Shown here: piece by piece, positions 55,919 to 64,000 of the stretch | Position numbering within the stretch: the stretch's first letter is position 1 | Layout: each line of letters opens with the position of its first letter | Assembly: GCA_015852425.1 (NCBI GenBank) | Contig: JAAAIG010000002.1 | Span: 90,542 to 154,541, forward strand | Direction of reading: 5' to 3' | DNA length: 64,000 nt | DNA from: Gryganskiella cystojenkinii | Taxonomy: Eukaryota > Mortierellomycota > Mortierellomycetes > Mortierellales > Mortierellaceae | Notes under the pieces: model-generated | Told to the model about the DNA's origin: nothing | The model's database searches: none | What the model saw: only the letters and a program-made list of their open reading frames with translations | Position numbers and translations under genes: made by a program

Positions 55919-56317
55919 TTCTGCGGATGGGATGGAGGGATGGGAATGGAGAAGAGAGAAGAGGAGAGAGAGTGGAGTGGAGAAAAGGGGCGATTGAAAA
56001 ATAAAGGAAAACAAAAAAAAAAAGATGGAGAACCGTGGGTGATTCAACAAAAAGAGTGGAGGAGCAAACCGATAGAAATTTCCCACGTTCACGTGACCCC
56101 GGGATACTTCTTTTTTTTTTTTTTCTTTCTTTCTTTTTTTCGGATTGAACGCGTATTGTTTGCTGCTTTGGAGAGCTTGATTTGTTATTTACCATAGTTT
56201 GAATATTTTTGCTAGTTGCTACGACGGGTATTAACAGGGTGCGGAGGACGGGCGAGGGGAGAGGAGGAGGAGGGGAGTAGTACTAAAGAGAGAAGACTGG
56301 GGCATGCAAGTTGTATT
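55919..56317. other. Intergenic spacer
   Basis: About 0.4 kb between the MCC-alpha start and the TLC-gene stop. Purine-rich on the plus strand at 55920-56030, then a T-rich run at 56110-56143. It should hold the MCC-alpha promoter. No gene. Confidence 0.5.
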
Positions 56318-57169
56318 CTAATCTACTTTTTTGTTCGTGAGGTCTCCATTGCTGTTCTTCTCCGCAACGGGTTCTTTTCTCTGTTGCTGATGTGGCTTGC
56401 CACCGAAATAAAAGACTTGAACAGATTTTGCCCATTGCTTTGCTAGGATGGCCCACCAGACCACGTTCATGACCCACATCGTCGTTGTCGTAATCGTAAA
56501 CTTCTTGCCAATGTACAGCGGCGCCTCGTACCATTCCACTCCCAACTTGCGTGCAATCGAAACTCCCATCCACCAGTTGCCAAAGACCCTGCACCAGAAA
56601 TAGGTCACCAACAGAGCCGTGTCCACGAATCGCTTCAGTCTCGAGTTCATAAACGTTTGACCACAGCTCTGGAGCGCCCATCGATAATGCAGGATTGGGG
56701 TCGACATGTTCATGAGTGACAACATGCCGATAAAGAACGGACCCGGGTTCGTCAACGTCAACGAATGGAGGTAATAGGCAGACCCAAGAATGACAGCCAC
56801 ATGATGGAACAGGATAAGATTGCTACCGACACCGAACTGGGCCCGTTGATAAAACTCAAAGACGGTGTCCTGAGTGAGGTAACCGAGTTCGAGACCGACG
56901 AGGAACCGAGTGATGGGTGATTGGAACGTCGAGATATCGTTCTCGGACCAGTCGACGGTCAAGAGGAGGTAAGAACCAACACAGGTCATTACGGTTGAAT
57001 GAGTCGAGGCGACCATCTTGTTGCAGAGATGGTAATACTTTTGAATGTCCGCCTTGGGTGGGAGAATCGATTTGACCCATGGTTGACGTCGAAGGACTCC
57101 AAAGAGGAGTGGGTAGAGTGTCAGACCGGCTATGAGCGATAACGGGATATGCGGAGAAATAATATCCAT
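56318..57169 (-). CDS. TLC-domain multi-pass membrane protein
   Basis: Single-exon, 283-residue protein with a TRAM-LAG1-CLN8 (TLC) domain, probably TLCD-like and in the ER. Seven or so hydrophobic helices are visible, beginning PLSLIAGLTLYPLLFGVLRR. TLC landmarks: YYHLCNKMVASTHSTVMTCV (the K-x6-H-S pattern), GLELGYLTQDTVFEFYQRAQ, LILFHHVAVILGSAYYLHSL (the double His), MLSLMNMSTPILHYRWALQS, and VTYFWCRVFGNWWMGVSIAR. The C-terminus is soluble, Q/K-rich and ends NKKVD, not a clear retrieval signal. Some TLC proteins are ceramide synthases, but the LAG motif with its two adjacent His followed by D is not complete here, so lipid sensing or remodelling is more likely. Substrate unknown. Confidence 0.8.
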   Translation of the reverse strand: MDIISPHIPLSLIAGLTLYPLLFGVLRRQPWVKSILPPKADIQKYYHLCNKMVASTHSTVMTCVGSYLLLTVDWSENDISTFQSPITRFLVGLELGYLTQDTVFEFYQRAQFGVGSNLILFHHVAVILGSAYYLHSLTLTNPGPFFIGMLSLMNMSTPILHYRWALQSCGQTFMNSRLKRFVDTALLVTYFWCRVFGNWWMGVSIARKLGVEWYEAPLYIGKKFTITTTTMWVMNVVWWAILAKQWAKSVQVFYFGGKPHQQQRKEPVAEKNSNGDLTNKKVD

Positions 57170-57829
57170 GCTATTTTTTTTTTAATATTTTTTTTTTGGA
57201 CGAGTTTGCTGCCTTGTGCCTTTGTGGTGGATTGGTGGTGGTGGTGACGGTAGTGGTTGGTGGTTGGTGGTTGGTGGATAAGTTGAAAAGAAAAAAAGAA
57301 AAGAAAAGAAAGAGAACGCGTTTGGTTCGAGCCGGAAGAAAGAAAAAGGCACGGGGAGTGCTGTACAGGTGGACAAAAAGAGAAATGGCATAATGCGCAA
57401 AACGGGTAAAAATGACAGAGTGTGGAGAGCACAAGTGGTTGCGGCGCAAAGAAAAAAAAAACCTTAGAAAACCGTGCGCTCTCTTGTTCTCGCTTTGAAA
57501 TGAGATTTCTCGAATGGGTAAAGAAAAAACAGAGGTAGTGGAAATCAAAGTGGGAATGGCGAAAGTGAATGACAGTGGGATATTTTACATGCATCCCCCC
57601 CCATTCCCCCTGTCCCCATCTTTTTTCCTCTTCCTTTATGAAAACTAACGTGCCCTTCAAAGGGACATGAAGAAAAGTAGGGGGGGGGGGGGGGGGGGCA
57701 AAGCCAGACGAGCGGTGCTGCGCAGAAACCCACCCCCGAGTGACAAGGTTTGAATACGACTGGGCAGAATTATTTTCTTGGACTGTGCTTGGCAAACCGT
57801 CCGTTTTGCCAAACCGTTGGTTTGTCTTT
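57170..57829. other. Intergenic region with poly(G) run
   Basis: About 0.66 kb upstream of the TLC gene. Pyrimidine-rich on the minus strand. Contains a G19 run at 57680-57698. Long frames read here are compositional. Confidence 0.5.
57680..57698. repeat. Poly(G) tract
   Basis: Nineteen consecutive G on the plus strand, unusual in this otherwise A/T-tract-rich spacer. Confidence 0.9.
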
Positions 57830-59377
57830 TTATTGTTGATTTGAACCAGACGTGATGCTGCCAGGGAAGGACGCAGGCGATTCTGGGACCATACCACGCT
57901 TCTTTGTAATACCATCGTAGATCGTGAGTGCCTATGGAACAAAATAACAAAATGATCAGTTACATAACAATCCTTATCCACAGGTTAGATTCATCAGTAG
58001 TAACAAGACGTCATGGAGTGTTATTTTACCTGCGCAACCATGCCAGCAGCGTCGTTCGCTGTTGCAGGCAAGATCAACGTGTTGGTCTCCTTGGCGAGTT
58101 GTGCGAAAGCGTCCACGTACTTGTCCGCAACAGTCAACGACACGGCATGATGACCCCCGGGAGTGTTTGTGATAGCATCTGCGATGCGACGGATACCCTC
58201 TGCCGTAGCCTGCGCACGAAGCAAGATAGCCTCAGCCTCTCCTGTAGCCCTGTTGATCTGCTCAGACTTGTCAGCCTCGGATTGCAAAATGGTCGATTGT
58301 TTATGACCTTCGGCCACGTTAATAGCAGCCTGTCGAGAACCCTCAGAGTCCAAGATCTGAGCACGCTTCGTACGTTCAGCCGAGACCTGTTGATGCATAC
58401 TCTCGACGACTTTGGCAGGAGGGTGAATATCCCTGATCTCATAACGAAGACACTGAATACCCCAGTCTGCAGCCGCAGTGTTGATTGCCTCCACAATATT
58501 GGCGTTTAAATGAGCACGTTCCGCGAGAGTGCGATCCAAGGTCATTTGTCCAATCTCTGCACGCATGGTCGTCTGAGCGAGCTGTGCAACCGAGAACTCT
58601 GCATCCTCGACCCCATAAGAAGCCTTGTAAGGGTCCACGACACGGAAGTAGAGCACACCGTCGAGATCCAGGGTGACGTTATCTATAGTTGGGAAAGGTG
58701 GTATGAATTATCGCTGCTCTTCACAGAAACAGGGCATATGCATCGTACCCAAAAGAAAGAGGGGTATCCCTTACCTTGCGTAATGGCACTCTGACTGGGA
58801 ATCTCGATGGCGACTTCCTTAAGGCTCTTGACATAGCGGACGCGATCGAGGAAAGGCAGCAGGATCTGGAGACCGGGTTCCAGCGTCCTGTGGAAACGAC
58901 CCATACGCTCCACAATCCATGCTTCCTGCTGAGGAACGAATTTAACAACCTGTTTTATCGAAAAAAGACAAAAGGAAAGTGAGGAGAAGGAGTAAGAAAA
59001 TAGGGTATGTAGGTTGTGCCCAAGCAATAAACACTTCGACGTACTGTGTTCACAGGCAGAGACTTTCTCGAGCCACCACCACCACTCCAGTTTGAGTAGC
59101 CGCCATCGTCGCCGTAGCGGGTAGCATAGGATCTCTTCAAAACCAAGGCCGAGGGAGCAGACACAGCCTATGTTCACCAGAGTAAAGAAAGCACGTATTA
59201 TAGAGTGTTAGCAGTGTGGGTCATTTGATGCGCGTCCAAAAGGGGAGTCTCGGGTGAGGGGTAATGCAAGTCCTTTCAACTTGCCACACGTGCTGTCCTG
59301 ATAGTGGTCTTGGGAATGTGAGCAAGAGCGAGTCTTTGGGATCTGCCAGCTGTCGTAGTAGTGATGGTTCGCAGCAT
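57830..59377 (-). CDS. STOML2: Stomatin-like protein 2 (mitochondrial SPFH/prohibitin-domain)
   Basis: Inner-mitochondrial-membrane scaffold of the SPFH superfamily. Exons on the minus strand: 59377-59285, 59167-59045, 58949-58775, 58682-58030, 57931-57830; 381 residues. A presequence-like start (MLRTITTTTAGRSQRLALAH) and a G/S linker precede the SPFH domain: VVKFVPQQEAWIVERMGRFH, LEPGLQILLPFLDRVRYVKS, LKEVAIEIPSQSAITQDNVT, LDGVLYFRVVDPYKASYGVE, TMRAEIGQMTLDRTLAERAH and AADWGIQCLRYEIRDIHPPA. A coiled coil follows (AERTKRAQILDSEGSRQAAI, LLRAQATAEGIRRIADAI) and a short tail in the last exon (ALTIYDGITKKRGM). Intron 1 uses a GC donor (GCAAGT); a GT alternative would run into a stop. Start is 237 bp from the divergent RBM8A start. 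Confidence 0.93.
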
Positions 59378-59614
59378 TGTCGCGCTTTTGTTAGTGAGTG
59401 TGTTTGAATGAATGAATGTACAGCATGGGAAATGAAAGGGGCTGACAAAAGCAGAGACGAGCTGTTCTCGCTCCTTAAGGGGTGACGTGGATTTTGGGCA
59501 TTCATTCAGATCTGTCGAAATCAGCTCCCAGGCGGTAGCCAAGTCTCGTTAATTGGACTCTTTCCTAGTGGTTCATCACTCTACTCAAGACAACAGACAC
59601 CACAATTAATAGCC

Positions 59615-60966
59615 ATGAGCGACAGATACGAGATCGACCTCAACGTCAAGCCCAGTGAGGACCTTCAGGACGAGGAAATGACCGGTAATGAAATGCAACA
59701 ACAACAGACAGGCTCCGCTTAGTCGCCTTCTTCCAAACTGCCAGCTACGATGCAATTAACGAGGACTAAGCGATCAATCCGTCAGGACGGAAGAAAATGG
59801 AGGAGTAAAACGATGGCAACAAAGGACATTAACCCATAGGGAGGAGGTGGTTGCATTCAGGATGGTCTTCTGGAAAGTGATGGTCACCAGCTTGATTCAG
59901 CCTTTACATAAAACACGAGGCTGTTGCTGTTGACTTTGACGAGCTGGGAGCAAAGCAACGGATATTTTGGACCAATGTCGCCCCAGACTCTAGAAACTCT
60001 TCACAATTGGATTCGGGAACCGGAAGATTTGGCCATACCACTCGAGAATCGCACATCAGCACGCTATTCACCACTACATCTTGCGATAGTTCACTCACCA
60101 CCCTGGATATCTCGTTGTGACCTTTATAGATGCTCCACAGACAACAATCAAGAGAAAAGGTCGTGGTTTCCAGAGTGGAGGTATTGACCGCTAATGCGAA
60201 GGAGGATACTCTGACAACGAAATGCATGCAGGGCCCAAGTTGGATTCGGGAAACTGAACGTCTCATTTTTTTATTTTTTTTTTATTTTTTGCTATAAAAT
60301 TAGATCAACGAGGCGATGGCGTTAACAGCTCTGCATTTGAAAAGTTGAACTCTGGTGATGACAGTGCCACTGGAACGGCATTGCAGTGTAAGTCGACCTT
60401 AAAGGACTTTAATGGTAGCGTTTTTGTTTGAGACATATTAAGCTTGGAGATTCTTACCTCTTTGTCCTTCGGTTCCTTGTTATTAGCTGTCGAGGGCTGG
60501 ATTGTGTTGGTCACTGGCGTTCATGAGGAGGCAACAGAAGAAGATATCCAAGACAAGTTTGGGGAGTTTGGAGAGGTTAAGAACGTTCATTTGAACTTGG
60601 ATAGACGCACAGGATATGTCAAGGTAACGGACAGCGCTTATTTGTCGTTTTTGATCCATCGCTCCTCACTGAAGAGAATAGGCCTGATCTAAACCCCATA
60701 ATTCGCCCTCTTCTTTTATTTTTCTGCTATGACAGGGATACGCATTGGTCGAGTACGGCGAATATTCTCAGGCAAAGGAGGCCATCTCAAACCTGAACGG
60801 ATCCAAGCTTCTGGATCAGACCCTGACATGCGACTTCGCGTTTGTCAAGCCGAACCAAGAGGAGAACCGTGGTCGCAAGGCTGGATTCACATCACGCAGC
60901 AGAGGAGGTGGCGGATTCACCACCGGACGTCGTACTGGACGTTCAAGCAGTCCCGGTCGTCGTTAA
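59615..60966 (+). CDS. RBM8A: RNA-binding protein 8A (Y14), exon-junction complex
   Basis: Partner of Mago in the exon-junction complex on spliced mRNA. Exons: 59615-59684, 60304-60387, 60487-60623, 60736-60966; 173 residues. The first intron is long for this window (619 bp). An acidic leader ([20 protein letters not shown]) and [18 protein letters not shown] precede the [23 protein letters not shown] (RNP2), [40 protein letters not shown] (RNP1) and [15 protein letters not shown]. It ends with an RG/RS tail ([20 protein letters not shown]). This follows Y14 almost residue for residue. The presence of Y14 fits an organism with many introns and the splicing factors found nearby. Confidence 0.96.
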
Positions 60967-61144
60967 ACCTCTTACCGTCAACTAACGGATACTACTTTTA
61001 TGAAAGATCGAAGGCTTTTTTTGCTAAGCCCTCGGAACACCACGCAATAAAAATCTCAAGGAAACACAAAGCATCATAGCTCTCGCTGTCTTTTTAAAGG
61101 GGTAGAGTAGATATTAAGACGTAGTTTATTTTGATATTCTCAGT

Positions 61145-62306
61145 TTAAACCAAGAGGATCGCCACAGCTGAGGCCAAGAGAAGAGTGGCCGTCATGGCTG
61201 CACTGTTGGAGGATCCAGCATTGACACCTTTGGCAGCGACCTTCGAGTCGTTCGATCCACCGGTCGAAGGGTTAGTGTTGTTGACGTTGGTGGACTGAGG
61301 GGTCGAAGGAGAGGTAGCAGTGGCACGAGCACCATTGTCACCAGCAACGGTCGTGACAGCGACACCAGCCTTGGGTGTCTCAATACCTGCGGGCAAGGCA
61401 CCGTTTACGCACTTAAGCGACAGGGGCAGAGGGCCATCGGGACGAGGGCCTGAGAAATCATATTGAGCACCATAGATACGCTTGACACCAAACGTCGAGT
61501 GCGAGACATCACAATCGGCCTTGACCTGGCAACAGCGCATACCATAGACACCGATCTCGGGCTCGATAACGTTCACGAAGTGAGCGAAACCGACACAGGA
61601 GGCACCGATGGGAGCCTTGATGTCGTACTAAAAAAAAGGATATGTAGTAAAACAAGGGGATATATTCGCGATTAGAAGCAGGTTATTTTTTTTATTTCTT
61701 GAAACAAGGACGTTTTTCTTTATCTTCCTTACCTGTCCACCAGTGTCGCAGGGGTTCAACTGGTATTGAACAGGATCGATTTGGCCCTGAATGTGGTTCA
61801 TCAATGCGGAAATAAAAATAGGTTAGTAACGGTCCTTATCTGCATTCATAGAGTTCCTCATTGCAACGAGGGGGAGTTTTTTTAAATAAAAATATCATCC
61901 TTACAGTGATCTGAACCCAGTCCTTGCCAGTGGCCCAGTGGGCAGAAAGGACAAAACCAGGAGGGAAAATCTTGGCACCGGGGGCCTTGGGGTTGGGCTT
62001 GTTACAGAATGCGATAGCTTTGTCCTCGTTGGCGGCGATGTCTCCTCCGATCTATGTGATAGATGTTTATAATTAAACAACGGCATATTTTTTTTCACAG
62101 TACACCTGGTCGATCTGGCCAGTGAGAGAAAGAAAAAAAATGAAAAAGAGGAATTTTTGTCATCGTGAAGGATATTTTACCATAGGGGGAAGGAAGAAGC
62201 AGTAGTTATCGGCCGAGTCAACAGAAGCGATTTGACCCTGTTTCTGGGCGTGAGATCCAATAGCAAGGACAGCAGCCGAGGCGACAAAGAAGGCAGTGGC
62301 GCGCAT
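61145..62306 (-). CDS. Secreted, probably GPI-anchored protein of unknown function
   Basis: Not assigned to a named family. Exons on the minus strand: 62306-62181, 62051-61905, 61786-61733, 61627-61145; 269 residues. A signal peptide (MRATAFFVASAAVLAIGSHA) is followed by a compact Cys-containing domain: VDSADNYCFFLPPM, NEDKAIAFCNKPNPKAPGAK, FPPGFVLSAHWATGKDWVQI, VQYQLNPCDTGGQYDIKAPI, SCVGFAHFVNVIEPEIGVYG, MRCCQVKADCDVSHS. An S/T/N-rich spacer (SPSTPQSTNVNNTNPSTGGS) and a C-terminal hydrophobic stretch (MTATLLLASAVAILLV) after SSNSAA fit a GPI attachment signal. The domain resembles surface proteins common in Mucoromycota (impression only). Function unknown; cell-wall or surface role inferred. 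Confidence 0.75.
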
Positions 62307-63924
62307 TTTAAAGTGAGGGCAGTGTTGGAGAGGAGGGATTGATGATAAGGAAGAAAAGGGTAAAAGGGAATAGAGTGAACGGGAGATGACAACGTTAATG
62401 GTTGTCAGGAAGGAGGTGCGAAGATGAACAAGGAGCACAAAACCTCAAAGGAAGAGATTCGTTTTATACTCATTAAAAAAAAAAAGTTCAACCAGCGTGT
62501 TCACTTGGGGCCATCCCATTGATATGGCTCAGGCAGGAGGATTGTTTTTACTATGTTTCGAAGCAGGATGGTTGTGTGTGCTCTCAAATAAAAGGGCGAG
62601 TGTCTATTTTCGAACGCAGACAATGTATAACGATTTTGACTACCGAGGATGGACAACCACTGGTCTGATGCTCGTGCATCCTCATGGTGGTGCTGACAAG
62701 AAAAGTCTTATCGAGAAAAACAGAAAATGGCGCGAAAAAAGAGATTTTTGCTCTGACGATGCGCTCGTTTGGTAAGTTTGATTACCGGGCCACAAATACA
62801 AAAAAAAAAAAGTCCCTGGTTTGGTTCAAACTTTGAAAGACAGCAAAATGAACCAAGTCGCCTCGGAAAGTTCTTCTCTTCAATCTCAATAGAGCCGTTT
62901 CCAAGCTTGGTCCAACTACCCTGATAGTGTCCCGAAAGAAAGAAACAAAAAACGTAAGCCATAAATTGCCTAGGACTATGGTCTCTAATTCCTTGATTGG
63001 AGGTCCAGAGAACTCAGTGTGTTTAGATTACTCTCCATTCCGGGGAATTTTGAATGGTACCAATGTGGGTTGAGTAGCCTAGTCGGCATCATCGCTCTAT
63101 TCTTTTTAAACCAATGGTTGCGATAAGAATAGAAATCGCCATAGAGCACATGGCGACGTGCCCTGAGGACATACGGTGTGCAGCGCAACGTGGGTGGTTC
63201 GTGTCCTCTTCCTCTTCCCCCTCACCTAGAATGTCCTTCCAACGCGCACCTGGGTCCACCCTTGAAAAGCGCACTGATCATCTTTCTGTTCCGAAACGAC
63301 CATCGTGGACGTTTGTTTCTCTGACTCTGTGCGACACACAGCAACTTGCAGCATGCAGTAGACAGTCGTAAAGGGACAAAATGGTGGTCGCCCGGGTTTT
63401 TTTTTCTTTTGGTTGACAAAAAAAAACCAGAAGGAAAACCCCCTTGCCACCTTTTTTTTTTTTTTTGGCATCGACACCGTTTGTTCATCTCTTTCCCCTT
63501 TAATCGTCACTCTTATTTTTCGTTATAAGACAGGGATGCATATTGGAGACTGATAGAGTGACAGAGAGAGGAGCATGATGATGGAGGACAAAAAGCCCCT
63601 TGGACAGACATTATGGTGGAGAAGGAAACAAAGTCCAAAAAAAAGGACAACAGGATAACAGGATACTGGAAAAAAATCGTGATGAAGTTGAGGGTGGTGC
63701 AACCTGGACCAGGGTCGTTCGTCCTTCACGATCTCATTCCATCCTTATTCCCCTCTTTACTCTCTTTTTCGTGTCCAACCTCTTTGCGGTTTTTTTGTAG
63801 TTATTTAAAAACCAAGTCTTTTTCTTTTTCTTTCATCTCCATTCTTCTCTAAAGTTGTCGACAAGTTTTTCGTTCTTCGTTTTCCAATCTTTTCTTACTT
63901 TTCTTATTTTCAATCTCCAGAAAT
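62307..63924. other. Intergenic region
   Basis: About 1.6 kb between divergent genes. It has the secreted-protein promoter at the left, A and T runs at 62801-62811 and near 63410-63470, and a pyrimidine-rich leader for the next plus-strand gene from about 63730. No gene supported in between. Confidence 0.5.
62462..62468 (-). promoter_or_regulatory. Candidate TATA box for the GPI-type protein gene
   Basis: TATAAAA on the minus strand, about 160 bp before the start codon. Assigned by motif and position only. Confidence 0.4.
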
Positions 63925-64000
63925 ATGTCCTCCTCCACCAAACTCACGACCCCACCACGCAGCAGCAGCAGCATCCACAGCAACAGTCACACTCAGAGCA
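63925..64000 (+). CDS. Start of a gene running off the right edge
   Basis: An ATG after a long pyrimidine-rich leader opens a frame with no stop to the window end, reading MSSSTKLTTPPRSSSSIHSN. Only about 25 codons are visible, S/T-rich, so the product cannot be named. It resembles the disordered leaders of other genes here. The CAG just before the ATG could also be a splice acceptor. Confidence 0.35.
   Translation, partial: MSSSTKLTTPPRSSSSIHSNSHTQS

Noticed and set aside
57130..57981. 283-codon minus-strand frame covering the spacer and the SLP2 last exon
   Set aside because: Compositional; the SLP2 last exon uses another frame, and the TLC gene starts at 57169 in a different frame.

Overview
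The window is eukaryotic nuclear DNA from a filamentous fungus. Genes are broken by short GT-AG introns (about 50-250 bp). Proteins carry long Q/S/T/N-rich linkers, intergenic spacers hold pyrimidine tracts and poly(A) runs, and a nuclear-type tRNA-Lys(CTT) is present. An F-box-like protein with NLRC3-type leucine-rich repeats and the general gene style suggest an early-diverging lineage, most likely Mucoromycota/Mortierellomycotina; this placement is inference. Two blocks of ten Ns (37084-37093, 54121-54130) mark assembly joins. The second is almost certainly an artificial gap between overlapping contig ends.

Layout. 1-1345 (-): 5' end of a GBF1/Gea-type ARF GEF running off the left edge. 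3974-9203 (+): large double-START protein with a C-terminal membrane anchor, followed at once by a MITE-like element (9227-9430). 9821-13977 (+): FHA protein with a Ki-67/Repo-Man-type PP1-docking motif. 14154-15055 (+): small basic, possibly ribosome-biogenesis protein. 15352-16353 (-): unknown nuclear-looking protein. 16809-17749 (-): Tim23. 18848-20251 (-): F-box-like/LRR protein with a small helix-hairpin-helix-like ORF behind it. 21653-23359 (-): sugar transporter. 23360-26027: gene-poor, with a nested palindrome. 26028-27033 (+): AA11-like LPMO. 28359-30303 (+): HMG-CoA synthase. 30504-32105 (-): DUF202 membrane protein. 32106-36206: gene-poor, with a probable decayed membrane-protein gene. 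36207-37631 (+): secreted/anchored repeat protein.

From 37952 the window is a compact housekeeping block: Bet3, Dbp9, a WW/FF TCERG1-like factor, Tma22/DENR, Cwc2, a GPATCH11-like G-patch protein and tRNA-Lys. After a 2.2 kb gap come Rae1, methylcrotonyl-CoA carboxylase alpha, a TLC-domain protein, a stomatin-like protein 2, RBM8A/Y14 and a GPI-type secreted protein. A coding start (MSSSTK...) runs off the right edge.

Shared roles: RNA metabolism (Cwc2, GPATCH11-like, TCERG1-like, RBM8A, Rae1, Dbp9, Tma22), membrane traffic and lipid handling (Gea, Bet3, double-START, TLC), mitochondria (Tim23, SLP2, MCC alpha), isoprenoid synthesis (HMG-CoA synthase), and surface or secreted functions (LPMO, repeat protein, GPI-type protein, sugar transporter). 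I see no operon, CRISPR, prophage or biosynthetic cluster. The most unusual item is the fungal Ki-67-like architecture. Exon borders were set by reading splice signals and keeping conserved frames; none is supported by transcript data.
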